Shown one piece after another: positions 16,804-26,382 of a DNA stretch of 64,000 nt. A program made the position numbers and the translations under genes. The number at the start of each line of letters is the position of its first letter. The stretch's first letter is position 1. Source of the DNA: JAJRZL01 sp964557855 (lineage in GTDB: Bacteria; Zixibacteria; MSB-5A5; GN15; FEB-12); the NCBI GenBank assembly GCA_964557855.1, contig CAZLBP010000007.1:68113-132112 (forward strand). Reading direction: 5' to 3'. The notes beneath the pieces are model-generated. The model did not search any database. It had not been told where the DNA came from and saw only the letters and a list, made by a program, of their open reading frames with translations.

Positions 16804-18540
16804 ATGAAGATACTGGGTATTTCGTGCTTCTATCATGATGCTGCGGCATCGCTTGTTATCGACGGGCAGCTGGTCGCGGCTTCCAGCGAGGAACGTTTCA
16901 GCCGCAGGAAACACGACCCGGAGCTGCCTCGCGGCGCGGCCGCATTCTGTCTAAAGAAGGCCGGCATCGACATCAACGACCTCGACTACGTGGTCTTCTA
17001 CGACAAGCCTTTCACGAAATTCGACCGAATACTGACCGGTTATATGTCGGAGCCGTTTCGGTCATACAAGCCGTTCCTTGAGGCCATGCCCATCTGGCTG
17101 AGGCGCAAGCTGTGGACCGATCATGTCATCCAGAAGGAGTTGGGTTACGAAGGTGAGGTGCTGTACGTGCCTCATCATCTATCCCATGCCGCCGGAACTT
17201 TTTTTACGTCCCCGTTTGACCGGGCGGCTATCCTTACGATTGACGGAGTCGGAGAGTGGGCCAACGCCTCATACGGCACCGGAGACAACAACCGGGTGCG
17301 TTTGATGCGTGAGATGCACTATCCGCATTCGGTGGGGCTTCTGTACTCCGCCATGACGTATTATCTCGGATTTCAGGTCAATTCGGCCGAGTACAAAGTG
17401 ATGGGTCTGGCCCCTTATGGGGAGCCGCGATACGCGGACCTCATTGAAGAAGAGCTGGTGACGATCCATGAAGACGGTTCAATCCACCTCAATATGAAGT
17501 ATTTCACGTTCCACTACGGCATGACGATGACCGGCGCGGCTATGGAAAGGCTGTTCGGCCGGCCGCGTCGCGCACCCGAGTCCGGATTGGAGTCGTTTCA
17601 CGAGGACGTGGCGGCATCGATACAAAAAGTCACGGAAAAGATCGTGCTGCGCATGTGCCGGCATGTGCGGCAAGAGACCGGTATGCCGAATCTGTGTCTA
17701 TCGGGCGGTGTGGCCTTGAACTGCCGCGCCAATGGATTCTTGCTCGAGGAGGAGATATTCGACGAAGTTTTCGTTCAGCCGGCCTCAGGTGATGCCGGTG
17801 GATCGGTTGGGGCTGCTCTGTACGTGCATTACAAGTTGACCGGTGAGAACAAGAGACTTCAGCCGTTTTTCGACCTGGGAGCCTCGTATACCGATAATGA
17901 CATTCGGCGGCTTTTGGAACTGCACGGCATACCTTATCGGGACAGCGCTATGTCGTCGAATCTGGCGACTGTCGCTGAAGCGGTCGCGGAGGGTCGGATT
18001 GTCGGCATTTATCAGGGAGCGGCGGAGTTCGGGCCGCGGGCCCTGGGTTTCCGGACAATCGTCGCCGATGCTCGCAGCAACGACATGAAAGAGCGGATCA
18101 ATGCCGCCGTCAAGTATCGCGAACCATTCCGGCCGTTTGCGCCGGCGGTGCTGGTCGAACGAGCCTCGGACTATTTCTCGTGCCGGGGCGAGGCGCCGTT
18201 TATGCTGTTCAATTTCACCGTTCATGAGGATACGCGGCAGCTTATCCCGGCGGTGACCCATGTCGATAATTCGTCACGCATTCAAACGGTGGCGCGCACG
18301 GATAATCCCGTGTTTTACGATCTGATAGAAGAGTACCGGAAAATCACCGGCATTGCGGTGGTACTCAATACGTCGTTCAATCTGCGCGGACATCCGATTG
18401 TTAATACGCCCGAAGATGCGTTTGCGACCTTTTGCTCCGGCGGTATTGACTTATTGCTCATGGGGCCGTATCTTATAGACAAGAAGGAGGTCCCGGAGGA
18501 GTTGCAGCAGAAGTTCAGGTTCGAAAAAGCTCCTGACTAG
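16804..18540 (+). CDS. Carbamoyltransferase (NodU/CmcH family)
   Basis: This 578-residue enzyme has both family halves. The N-terminal Kae1-like ASKHA domain (MKILGISCFYHDAAASL, HHLSHAAGTFFTSPF) makes carbamoyl-adenylate. The C-terminal domain (AEFGPRALGFRTIVADAR, LNTSFNLRGHPIVNTPEDA) transfers carbamoyl to a hydroxyl group. Metal-binding His residues are visible in SHAAG. Family substrates include sugars and natural products. The neighbouring SGNH proteins suggest a cell-surface glycan or another exported product. I chose the ATG at 16804 over a TTG two codons upstream. Confidence 0.93.
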   Translation: MKILGISCFYHDAAASLVIDGQLVAASSEERFSRRKHDPELPRGAAAFCLKKAGIDINDLDYVVFYDKPFTKFDRILTGYMSEPFRSYKPFLEAMPIWLRRKLWTDHVIQKELGYEGEVLYVPHHLSHAAGTFFTSPFDRAAILTIDGVGEWANASYGTGDNNRVRLMREMHYPHSVGLLYSAMTYYLGFQVNSAEYKVMGLAPYGEPRYADLIEEELVTIHEDGSIHLNMKYFTFHYGMTMTGAAMERLFGRPRRAPESGLESFHEDVAASIQKVTEKIVLRMCRHVRQETGMPNLCLSGGVALNCRANGFLLEEEIFDEVFVQPASGDAGGSVGAALYVHYKLTGENKRLQPFFDLGASYTDNDIRRLLELHGIPYRDSAMSSNLATVAEAVAEGRIVGIYQGAAEFGPRALGFRTIVADARSNDMKERINAAVKYREPFRPFAPAVLVERASDYFSCRGEAPFMLFNFTVHEDTRQLIPAVTHVDNSSRIQTVARTDNPVFYDLIEEYRKITGIAVVLNTSFNLRGHPIVNTPEDAFATFCSGGIDLLLMGPYLIDKKEVPEELQQKFRFEKAPD

Positions 18541-18595
18541 AGCAGAACGTACATATTGGTTAGCAGATGCCGAACGAATCAGGCGGGGATAGAAT

Positions 18596-18757
18596 ATGTT
18601 CAGACGGTTGCGGATATTCTCGGAACTCTGGTATTTTCTTAAGACATCAAAAAAATGGTGGTTGGGACCTATTTTTGTTTTTTTGTTGCTCATGTCGCTT
18701 CTGATACTCTTCACGGAATCATCGGCACTGGCGCCCTTCATCTACTCCCTGTTTTAG
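18596..18757 (+). CDS. DUF5989-type small membrane protein
   Basis: This 53-residue protein starts MFRRLRIFSELWYFLKTSKK and continues with WWLGPIFVFLLLMSLLILFT, a single transmembrane helix. It ends APFIYSLF. The pattern matches DUF5989 proteins, which almost always sit next to carbamoyltransferases and SxtJ-like proteins. Their role is unknown, though they may be a membrane subunit of the carbamoylation complex. It lies 55 bases after the carbamoyltransferase and 14 bases before the SGNH gene. Confidence 0.8.
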   Translation: MFRRLRIFSELWYFLKTSKKWWLGPIFVFLLLMSLLILFTESSALAPFIYSLF

Positions 18758-18771
18758 TTTACGGAGTAATA

Positions 18772-19872
18772 ATGCCGAAAAAGGGAGAAAAGCCGGCGCG
18801 CCAACCGGTCCCGCTGTATGCCAAGGTGGCGGGGGCGGTGGTGTCTCTCGTAGTCTTCTGCCTGGCCGTCGAATTGGCCCTTCGAGCGGTCGATGCCAAC
18901 CTGTACTACAAGAATCAGTTCTTCCCCATAAATCGTGACATCGATTTCACCGAGGTTTACAAGAAGGACCCGGACCTGTTCTGGCGGTTTCGAACGGATC
19001 TGGTGATCGACTCCGAACGGTTCAGCCACATACACTATCGTATCAATTCCGAAGGCCGTCGCGGGCCGGAGACGCTGGCAGAAAAACCGGATCTGCGAGT
19101 GTTAGCGCTGGGCAATTCCTGCACGTTCGGCTGGGGCATTCCGCACGATCACGCGTGGACGTATCTTCTGGAGGAACTCCTGGAGTTAAATCTGCCGATC
19201 GAGGATGCCGAAGTCATCAATGCCGGCGTGCCGGGGTACACATCGTATCAGGGCAAAGTCTATCTCGAACAGGAATTACTGGAGCTGAATCCGGACGTGA
19301 TCCTGATCATGTTCGGCTGGAACGATCACTGGGCGGCCGGGGAGGGGATCGGCGACGCCGAGCAGGAGATGCCGTCGGAATGGGTGCTGACCGTACACAA
19401 TCTGGTCTCCCCTTTAAAGATGTACCAGTTGATGCGGAAGGTCGTGTTGACGCTGTCTGAGGACGAGAAGCAGGTGCCGCTGGATGAGATCACGACGCGA
19501 CGCCGGGTCACGACGGATGAGTTCTTCATGAATCTTAAATCGATGGCGCAAATGGCTCGTTCCCGAGACGCTCTGCCGGTGCTGCTGGTGCCGCCCATTG
19601 CTTCGCTGGAGGGCTATTTCGGTAACATCAAGTCGACGCTGCATAAGCTGCATGAACGGTATCAGTTCGAGGTTAAGCGTGTGGGGACAGTAGACAGTGT
19701 AGCAGTGGTCGATCTGCAGACCGCATTCGACGACTACAATGATCTGTTTGCCGATCCGCACGATGATCCCATTCACTTCAACGGCAAAGGCCAGGCGGTG
19801 ACGGCTGTGGCCGTGGCCGAGACCCTGGTGCCGTTGTTGTCCCCACAACAACCGGCTGACAGCACCAATTAA
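18772..19872 (+). CDS. Membrane-anchored SGNH/GDSL hydrolase
   Basis: A basic N-terminus and one hydrophobic anchor (about residues 20-40) precede an SGNH hydrolase domain. The blocks are LALGNSCTFGWG (nucleophile Ser in GNS), NAGVPGYTS (oxyanion Gly), FGWNDHW (Asn), and a late DPIHFNGKG (catalytic Asp and His). Such enzymes are esterases or acyl transferases for glycans. The ATG at 18772 follows ACGGAG. It forms a tandem pair with the next gene, and both are in the carbamoyltransferase operon, so acyl transfer or removal on the carbamoylated product is a reasonable guess. Confidence 0.85.
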   Translation: MPKKGEKPARQPVPLYAKVAGAVVSLVVFCLAVELALRAVDANLYYKNQFFPINRDIDFTEVYKKDPDLFWRFRTDLVIDSERFSHIHYRINSEGRRGPETLAEKPDLRVLALGNSCTFGWGIPHDHAWTYLLEELLELNLPIEDAEVINAGVPGYTSYQGKVYLEQELLELNPDVILIMFGWNDHWAAGEGIGDAEQEMPSEWVLTVHNLVSPLKMYQLMRKVVLTLSEDEKQVPLDEITTRRRVTTDEFFMNLKSMAQMARSRDALPVLLVPPIASLEGYFGNIKSTLHKLHERYQFEVKRVGTVDSVAVVDLQTAFDDYNDLFADPHDDPIHFNGKGQAVTAVAVAETLVPLLSPQQPADSTN

Positions 19873-19891
19873 CAATCATATATTGGCACCT

Positions 19892-20929
19892 ATGGATAAG
19901 AAGAAGCTGCCTCTTGCGGTGCGTCTGGCTGTCGGGATAGTGTCGGTACTGTTATTTCTGGCAATTGTGGAGGTCACGGTTCGATTGGCGGGGATCGATA
20001 CGTTTTACCAGAACCGGTTTTTCGTGCTCAATCGGGCGCTGGACTACCCGGATATCTTCAGGAAAGACCACGATCTGTTCTGGCGGTTCCGGCCGGATCA
20101 GTCAGTTACATCTCGGTTCTTTATCGGACGGACGTACCATATCAATTCACTGGGGCTACATGGGCCGGAGATTGCCACCGACAAGACCAAACCGAGGGTG
20201 CTGGCCCTGGGTAACTCGTGCACATTTGGATGGGGGGTGGCCACTGAAAACGGCTATGTACGGCAGTTGCAGGCGCTGCTGGGCGCGCACTATGAGGTGA
20301 TCAACGGGGCGGTGCCGGGGTATTCGTCGCTGCAGGGATTGCGGTTCTATCGTGCGGAGTTGGGTCGGTTGGAGCCGGACGTAGTCTTGATCTTGTTCGC
20401 TTTCAATGATCACTGGGCAGCAGCATCGGGAATTACAGACGAAGACCAACTACCGCCGCCGCAGTTTATTCTGGACGTTCAGAACACCTTGTCTCGTTTG
20501 CACACGTATCGACTGACTAAGAAGCTCGTCCTGTCGATGGTGGAAGAGGATCCGGATTCGCTGTTTGATCGGCAATCACCTGTCTACCGGGTCGGGCCGG
20601 AGGATTTTCATCGAAACCTGACCGAACTGTGTGAAGAGATTCGAGCCGACGGGGCGGAGCCGGTTCTGCTGACATCGCCCATACCCAGTCTGGAGACCTA
20701 CTATCGGCCCGGGCACAGGTCGGGTTTGCATTCATTTCATGCTCTGTATAATGGCATCATTCGGGCGGTGGCGGGGGAACAAGATGCGGAACTCGTTGAC
20801 CTGGCGCGGGAGTTCGATCAGTATACGGGGTTATTTGACGATCCCCTGGTGGATGCGATCCATTTTAATGCGCGGGGACATCGGTTGGCGGCGGAGGTGA
20901 TACATGAGGAAGTGTTCCAAGAAGAGTAG
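19892..20929 (+). CDS. SGNH/GDSL hydrolase, paralogue of the upstream gene
   Basis: The architecture matches the previous gene: a hydrophobic anchor (residues 8-30), LALGNSCTFGWG, INGAVPGYSS, FAFNDHW and DAIHFNARGH. The two proteins align along their whole length, including the segment before the hydrolase domain (DLFWRFRPD), so they arose by tandem duplication. The ATG at 19892 is used because the in-frame TTG upstream adds only three residues. There is no clear Shine-Dalgarno, and it starts 19 bases after its paralogue. Confidence 0.83.
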   Translation: MDKKKLPLAVRLAVGIVSVLLFLAIVEVTVRLAGIDTFYQNRFFVLNRALDYPDIFRKDHDLFWRFRPDQSVTSRFFIGRTYHINSLGLHGPEIATDKTKPRVLALGNSCTFGWGVATENGYVRQLQALLGAHYEVINGAVPGYSSLQGLRFYRAELGRLEPDVVLILFAFNDHWAAASGITDEDQLPPPQFILDVQNTLSRLHTYRLTKKLVLSMVEEDPDSLFDRQSPVYRVGPEDFHRNLTELCEEIRADGAEPVLLTSPIPSLETYYRPGHRSGLHSFHALYNGIIRAVAGEQDAELVDLAREFDQYTGLFDDPLVDAIHFNARGHRLAAEVIHEEVFQEE

Positions 20930-20971
20930 GACGGGTCGGCACATAGGCCAACGCCTGCAGGGAAACGATGC

Positions 20972-21019
20972 GTCGATCTAAAGATCGACACAGCGCAACC
21001 CCAAAGGAGTTTGGGGTTG
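20972..21019. repeat. Two adjacent hairpins
   Basis: The perfect stem GTCGATCT-aa-AGATCGAC (20972-20989) is followed by CAACCCCAAA-ggag-TTTGGGGTTG (20996-21019). They lie between convergent genes, so they could act as a bidirectional terminator, but neither has a clear T-tract. Comparable tandem hairpins occur at 47961-48088. Confidence 0.5.
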
Positions 21020-21086
21020 CCACCCACCTATCGCAGGAGGCGACATAGTAATTACGTGCGCGGGATCGGTCACGCGGGCGTGTCGA

Positions 21087-21575
21087 TTACTTTTCCTCGT
21101 TGTCTATTTTTTTCAGTTCACGCAGGATAGCCAGAGCACTTGATCCGGTTGCGAGCCTGGAAATCCGGTCCATCCGGACCTCATCCGCCTGGAATTTCTT
21201 TTCCATGCGGGCCTGATACGCCTGTTTTAGCGTGTCCAGCAGCTTTTCGAGTTCGTACGGTTTGGGCAGGTAGCCGAAGGCGCCGAGCTTGGTGCAGTCT
21301 ACAGCCGAATCGACTGAACCATGGCCCGTTAAAATGACGACCTCGATGTACTTGTGCTCTTTCTTGAGGATTTCCAGTACTTTCTTGCCGTCCATGCCGG
21401 GCATTTTCAGGTCAAGCAGGGCCAGGTCGTATTTTTCCTGCCGCGCCAGTTCGACTGCCCGTTCGCCGCGGGTGGCAGTGCGGACTTCGAAGTCTCTCAT
21501 CTCGAGTCGCTTGGCAATCGATTCGAGAAACTCCTCTTCGTCGTCGACAATGAGCAATCTGATCTTATCTGACAT
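21087..21575 (-). CDS. Single-domain response regulator
   Basis: A CheY-like receiver occupies residues 1-120, with the acidic pair Asp11/Asp12, phosphoacceptor Asp55 (LLDLKMPGMDG), Thr83 (ILTGHGS) and Lys105 (YLPKPYE). A charged 40-residue tail follows, with no DNA-binding or enzyme domain. It would relay phosphate or act by protein contact. It is the last gene of a four-gene minus-strand operon and starts 19 bases after the receiver-transporter fusion. Confidence 0.9.
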   Translation of the reverse strand: MSDKIRLLIVDDEEEFLESIAKRLEMRDFEVRTATRGERAVELARQEKYDLALLDLKMPGMDGKKVLEILKKEHKYIEVVILTGHGSVDSAVDCTKLGAFGYLPKPYELEKLLDTLKQAYQARMEKKFQADEVRMDRISRLATGSSALAILRELKKIDNEEK

Positions 21576-21594
21576 CTGTCCGTCCTTTCTCTAT

Positions 21595-23628
21595 CTAGAA
21601 GCCGAAATATCGCCAATATCCGAATATCGTCCAGCCCCAAAGCACGGCAAACGAAAGCAGCAGAACTACGGCGCCATGTTTGATGAAATCCGCCAGAGTG
21701 AGAAGTTGCTCGCCGGTGACCGGGTCTTTGGCCATGGCATAGGCAATAGCATTGGATGGCGTACCGATGATGAGCATATGGGCGAAGGAGGAGGCAAACG
21801 CGGTCGCAAAACCGATCATCCACGGGTGCGTGCCGCTGATAGTGGCCATGGGGACAGTTATGGGTCCAATCGCCGAGACCGTGGCGCCGTCGCTCATGAA
21901 GTTGGTCGTAATGCCGGTGAAGAGACTGGCGGCCATGGCCAGGCCGGATCCGTCGCGCATGAACTCGGGCAGGATACTCAGGAAGCTGTCCGCGAGAAAC
22001 AGCGCGGCTCCGGTTTCGGCGAGCCCTTTGCCGAGCGCGCTGGCGCTGGCGTACAGGGCGACCACTTCCCAGTGGATGGAGGTGATGTCTCGCCACTTAA
22101 GGACGCGGAATATGTTGAGTGCCACCAAACCGAGGATGACCGGGCCGCCCATACCGAATGTGTCACTGGCTCCGATCCAGAGGACAATGACGGTGATCAG
22201 GACGGCGGCCGTAACGTATTCATTTCTGTTCATGGGTCCGATCTGGTTGGCGGCCTGGCGCACGATGGAGGCGACGTTGAGGGACTTGACTTTGAGTTGC
22301 GATCGCATGCGCAGATAGAAATAGCCGGCAATGACCAGCGCCATAACAGGCACAAACGGCATCCCGTAGGTCATCCATTCGCCGAACGAGGGGGCTATAT
22401 TGTAGTCCTGCAATATCCCCATCATGATAGCATTGCGCCCGCCCGCAGCCGGCGATCCGGGTCCGCCCGAATTGGCGGTGTAGCACAGAGTGAGGGCAAA
22501 CATGACTGCCAGGGCGCGGTCTTTCTTGATACCGGCGGCCTGCACGGACGTAACATAGACCATCATAAACAGAGGCATAATAAAAGCGACCAGGGCGTGC
22601 TCGGAAATGAATGAACAAGAGATGGCCAAGAGCGGCAGGAAGAGGAACAGCAAGCGCGGGAGTGTTTTGGCCGGACCGAGCAGCAACAGGCCGATTCGGC
22701 GGTCGAGTCCCGTCTTGGAAATAGCCGCCGCCAGCGCCAGTACCCCGAAGATGAAGATGACGGCGTCCTTGGCGTAGGCCTGAGCGATTTCATCCGGTTG
22801 GAGAATCCCGGTGAAATACATCAGCACCCCGACCAGTAATGCCGTAATACCGACCGGAACAGCGCCCGTGGCCCAGAAGAGGGCGGCCACCAGCAGCGTA
22901 CCGAGCATGACGCGGGCCTTCGTGGCCAGAGTAGCGGGGCTCTGCGGGACCTTGACTACGTTGCCGTCCGCATTGGTATCAGTACTTGACATCTTATGTT
23001 TGCGGCTGTAGTAGTCGGCAATTGACTCGCCTTGATTCATTTGTCGGTAGGCGGCGTATCCCAGATTTGGATCCGTCATCTGGCCCGTTTTAGGCGCCGA
23101 GAGAATGTCCAGTAATCGTTGCGGCGCCGGAGCCAGCAACAAGACGGTGAAGATCAGTATCCCCAGGAATATGATGCCGGGACGCGAGTTGTGTGATCCG
23201 ATGAGCCACTTTTTGAACGAGCCCTTCTCGACGTCGGGGATTTCGTATCGCGCCATAACATGCGGGCGTTCTTCGCGAGCCGTTTCAATCGTCCTGAGGA
23301 GCTCCTCCATCTCACACGGCTTCTCCAAATAGGCAAAGGCTTCCAGCCGGCCGGTCTCCATGGCGGAAGTCAAGGAACCGTGACCGGTCAACATAATCAC
23401 CTGGACCGCCGGCCGATACTTTTTCAGTTCAGTCAGAGTCTGTTCTCCGGTGAGTCCCGGCATTTTCAAATCCAGTAAGACGACATCAATTTCGAGATCG
23501 CTTCGGGCAATCTGTATCGCGCTCGTGCCGTCTTCAGCTTCAAGTGTCTCCAGTCCACGCAAGTTGAGGCGCTTAGCCAGGTCGGAACGGAACTCGTTTT
23601 CGTCGTCAACAAGGAGAATTCTGGGCAT
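21595..23628 (-). CDS. Receiver domain fused to an SLC13-type sodium/anion symporter
   Basis: Residues 1-125 are a complete CheY-like receiver: Asp8/Asp9, phosphoacceptor Asp53 (LLDLKMPGLTG), Thr81 and Lys103 (YLEKPCE). After a linker, a hydrophobic segment at about 145-165 leads into an SLC13/DASS permease of about 12 membrane helices. The two paired signature regions are visible (TANSGGPGSPAAGGRNAI and TNFMSDGATVSAIGPI). SLC13 proteins take up di- or tricarboxylates or sulfate with sodium. The fusion suggests that phosphorylation gates transport directly. The ATG at 23628 is one base after the CBS gene stop. An in-frame start 11 codons upstream would overlap that gene. Confidence 0.88.
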   Translation of the reverse strand: MPRILLVDDENEFRSDLAKRLNLRGLETLEAEDGTSAIQIARSDLEIDVVLLDLKMPGLTGEQTLTELKKYRPAVQVIMLTGHGSLTSAMETGRLEAFAYLEKPCEMEELLRTIETAREERPHVMARYEIPDVEKGSFKKWLIGSHNSRPGIIFLGILIFTVLLLAPAPQRLLDILSAPKTGQMTDPNLGYAAYRQMNQGESIADYYSRKHKMSSTDTNADGNVVKVPQSPATLATKARVMLGTLLVAALFWATGAVPVGITALLVGVLMYFTGILQPDEIAQAYAKDAVIFIFGVLALAAAISKTGLDRRIGLLLLGPAKTLPRLLFLFLPLLAISCSFISEHALVAFIMPLFMMVYVTSVQAAGIKKDRALAVMFALTLCYTANSGGPGSPAAGGRNAIMMGILQDYNIAPSFGEWMTYGMPFVPVMALVIAGYFYLRMRSQLKVKSLNVASIVRQAANQIGPMNRNEYVTAAVLITVIVLWIGASDTFGMGGPVILGLVALNIFRVLKWRDITSIHWEVVALYASASALGKGLAETGAALFLADSFLSILPEFMRDGSGLAMAASLFTGITTNFMSDGATVSAIGPITVPMATISGTHPWMIGFATAFASSFAHMLIIGTPSNAIAYAMAKDPVTGEQLLTLADFIKHGAVVLLLSFAVLWGWTIFGYWRYFGF

Positions 23629-23629
23629 G

Positions 23630-24199
23630 TTACCGTTCCCCTTTCTCACTTCCGGGTGCAACCTCGAGCATTTGCCGGATCACTTCATCGCACACATCGG
23701 ATAATCGGACCAGCCCGACCGGGCGGTCCTCTCGGGTGACGAGAATAGACAGTGTCTGCCAGTTGACCATCTGATGAATGACTTCACAGATGGGCGTGTC
23801 GATATCGATATGTTCTTTGAAGGCGTGCATGACGGTAGTGACGGGCAACGTGGCGCCGGCCAGACACATGCGGGACAACGTCCGCTGCAATACTCGCATG
23901 TGGTCGAGGGCGGTTTGCATGACGGCATCACTTACCCCCGCCTTCTCCAGGGTCGACTGATCCCTGACCACCTGGCTGCCGGGTTCGAGAGCCCGCAGGA
24001 GGGCAAGCTGTCCCAGCTTCCCCACGATCCGGCCTTTCTTGTCGGCCACCAGCACCGCCTGATACGGTTGTCGGCCCGGTTCCATGGCTCGACGCGATTC
24101 ATCCAGTCTGATAACGGCATCGAGGACTGTGGCACTCGAGTCCACAGCCGGGTACTCATCCAGCGGTACCATCAGATCTTTGGCTGTCTTCGTATCCAT
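23630..24199 (-). CDS. CBS domain protein
   Basis: This 189-residue protein has a pair of CBS-like motifs. The first half contains AKDLMVPLDEYPAVDSSATV and LVADKKGRIVGKL; the second contains HIDIDTPICEVIHQMV and ILVTREDRPVGLVRLSD. CBS pairs bind adenosine nucleotides and often set the activity of transporters. Its place between the sensor kinase and the receiver-transporter fusion suggests a regulatory role in the same system. Confidence 0.82.
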   Translation of the reverse strand: MDTKTAKDLMVPLDEYPAVDSSATVLDAVIRLDESRRAMEPGRQPYQAVLVADKKGRIVGKLGQLALLRALEPGSQVVRDQSTLEKAGVSDAVMQTALDHMRVLQRTLSRMCLAGATLPVTTVMHAFKEHIDIDTPICEVIHQMVNWQTLSILVTREDRPVGLVRLSDVCDEVIRQMLEVAPGSEKGER

Positions 24200-24205
24200 A
24201 AACTC

Positions 24206-25900
24206 CTAACCTCTTGGCTTGATGGGCAGTAACACTCTGAAGGTGCTGCCTTTTCCGATCTCGCTCTCTACTTCGATATTTCCTCCGAGCCCTTTGACTA
24301 TGCCGTAACTGACCGACAGCCCCAGTCCGGTACCTTTGCCGACCTCCTTGGTCGTGAAGAAGGGCATGAACAGTCGTTCGAGATATTCCCGGGGCATACC
24401 ACAGCCGGTATCTCGGATCGCGATTTCGATCTTGTCCCGGCGCTCGGCTGTGGAGATGGTAATGACACCGGGTTTGCCCTGGAGTGCATCGACGGCGTTA
24501 TTGACTATATTTAGAATAACCTGCTGCAACTGGTTGCCGTCGGTGGTCAAGGGTGGCAGGGAACGATCATATTTAGTTTCTGCTTTGACGTTGGAGACTC
24601 TGATTTCAGCGCCCAAGAGATCCACAATTACTCCGTCGATCAAATCGTGGACGTCATGGGCGCGGAGATCGAAATCGGTACGTCGAACGAAACGCAGCAG
24701 TTTGCGGGTGATATCGCGGCAGCGGAAGGCGGACTTTTGAATGGTCTGGAGCCGGCGGCGGAGGTCCTCGGGGTCGAGCGTCTGATTGAACCGGGGATCG
24801 GTGTAATCCATCAGGAGCCCGGATTCCTCGGTGATAACGGCCAGCGGGTTGTTTATTTCATGGGCGATGCCGGAGGCCAGCTCGCCGACCGAGGCCAGCT
24901 TGGCGGCGTGTTCCAGTTGGGCGCGGGTTTGATCCGTTTCTTTTTGCTGGGCGACCAGTTTGCCGGAGCGGTTGATGATCACTACGACGGCGAGTATGAG
25001 CAGGACGGCCGAGACGGCCATGGACCGAGGCTGAAGTCGACCGAAGATGCCGGCGTGTCCGACTGTGGACTGAACAATGAGACACCACTCCGCATTTCGC
25101 AGCCAGCGAAAGGCGTAGTGTCGAGAGCGGTCGTTGATCTTCGTCGTACTTTCGCCGTACTTCCTCTCGAGCGGTACGGAGATAGGACAGGTGTCCAGCG
25201 GCTGCGCGATCCGGGAGTCAACGAGTTGGTAAATGCCGTCGACGTTGATCAGGAACGTCGTGACATCACCGGCCGCCTGCTGGGACTCCATATATTCGTA
25301 CATCCGGGCGGGGTCGAGGGTGGCCCGCAGGACCAGGAACTGATCGTCGAGATAGCGGCTGACTGCGAGAGTGAAGTGTGGCTGTCGACGGAAGCCCATG
25401 TAAATGTCTGAAATAACGAAGTTATCTTCCCTTTAACGGAGCGCTACATACCAGTCCTCCTCGCGATAATCTCGCGACTCCAACGATGGATGCGGGCCGG
25501 CATAGGCAACCTGGACTCCGGACGAATCGAAGAATCCCAAATCGATAAAGGCGTCGCTGACCCGCCGGAGGTCCTCCAGATATTCGGCCATTTTGGCTGA
25601 AGACGGCGGGATGGCAAAACGGGGATGGTCTATCAGATTGGCGAGGTTGACGCGGCGTTCGGACAGAAACAGATCGAGTGTATTGGCCTGGTGTTCGGCG
25701 ATGGCGCCGAGATGGACGCGATGGCCGGCCTGTTAGAGGCCAATGTAGCGATAATGGAAGTAGACGATCAAGATGACGAGCGGTGCCAAATAGGTGACAG
25801 CCATCCTCATGATCTGGCGGCGTCGCCACTCGCGATAGTGTTCTTCTTTAAACGGCAGAGATTCGGCCGTTATTGCCTGGGAGTTATTCGCGGCTGTCAC
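24206..25900 (-). pseudogene. Cache-domain sensor histidine kinase gene with two in-frame TAA codons
   Basis: A single reading frame from a GTG at 25900 to 24206 encodes a full-length kinase except for TAA at codon 56 (25733-25735) and codon 156 (25433-25435). The order is: first transmembrane helix (about codons 33-55), extracellular dCache sensor (about 56-300), second helix, HisKA with the phospho-accepting His in SGIAHEINNPL, and an ATPase domain with NNAVDAL, DTGCGM and GTGLGLS. Sequence on both sides of each stop keeps the family pattern, so there is no frameshift. The part from 25399 onward could still be translated as a truncated kinase. Two nonsense changes suggest recent inactivation, an assembly error or strain variation; recoding is less likely. 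It is the first gene of the operon. Confidence 0.78.
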
Positions 25901-26113
25901 TTCAACTACCGTACTTAAAGTACTCTCTCACAACGGGCCGGGTTTAGGCGGCCGAAAATCCACACTTCAGTCATCGAAAGCTACATACGGGGTTTCCTTG
26001 AGGCAACTGAATTCGGTGCGCTGTCAGCGAATTTCTGAGGAGGGTGTCGAACCAAATTGCGACATGTTGCCACTCCAGAAGAGTCTGGGGTGGCCACTCA
26101 ATGAAGATTCCAG

Positions 26114-26148
26114 GTGTAGGGCAGGTCCGGAGCGGACCTGCCCTACAC
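26114..26148. repeat. Perfect 16-base-pair hairpin
   Basis: The arms GTGTAGGGCAGGTCCG and CGGACCTGCCCTACAC pair without mismatch around a GAG loop. It shares the GGCAGGTC core with other palindromes in the window. Confidence 0.8.
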
Positions 26149-26160
26149 TTATTCTCATGC

Positions 26161-26180
26161 GGACAGCTCGCGAGCTGTCC
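26161..26180. repeat. Perfect 20-base palindrome
   Basis: GGACAGCTCG is followed directly by its reverse complement CGAGCTGTCC, with no spacer. It lies 12 bases after the previous hairpin. Confidence 0.75.
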
Positions 26181-26382
26181 CTACACAGACATGGGAGTTC
26201 GCAAGTGTAATTCGAGAAGGAAGGGAAATGGGTTCGTTTGAAAATAGTCGTTTTTTTCGGCGTGGTTCTTTGTCATGAAGTGACGCACAGTTCAGGGGGG
26301 AGACCTTTCGGATTCTGGTTAGTGCATTTAACTAATGGGTGCGGTGACTGATTCACCATCGGTTTTGTAAGGAAAATGTCTA

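Noticed and set aside
25422..25829. 135-codon minus-strand frame upstream of the kinase
   Set aside because: It is a shadow of the kinase N-terminus; the conserved Cache-domain residues are in another frame that runs through with two TAA codons.
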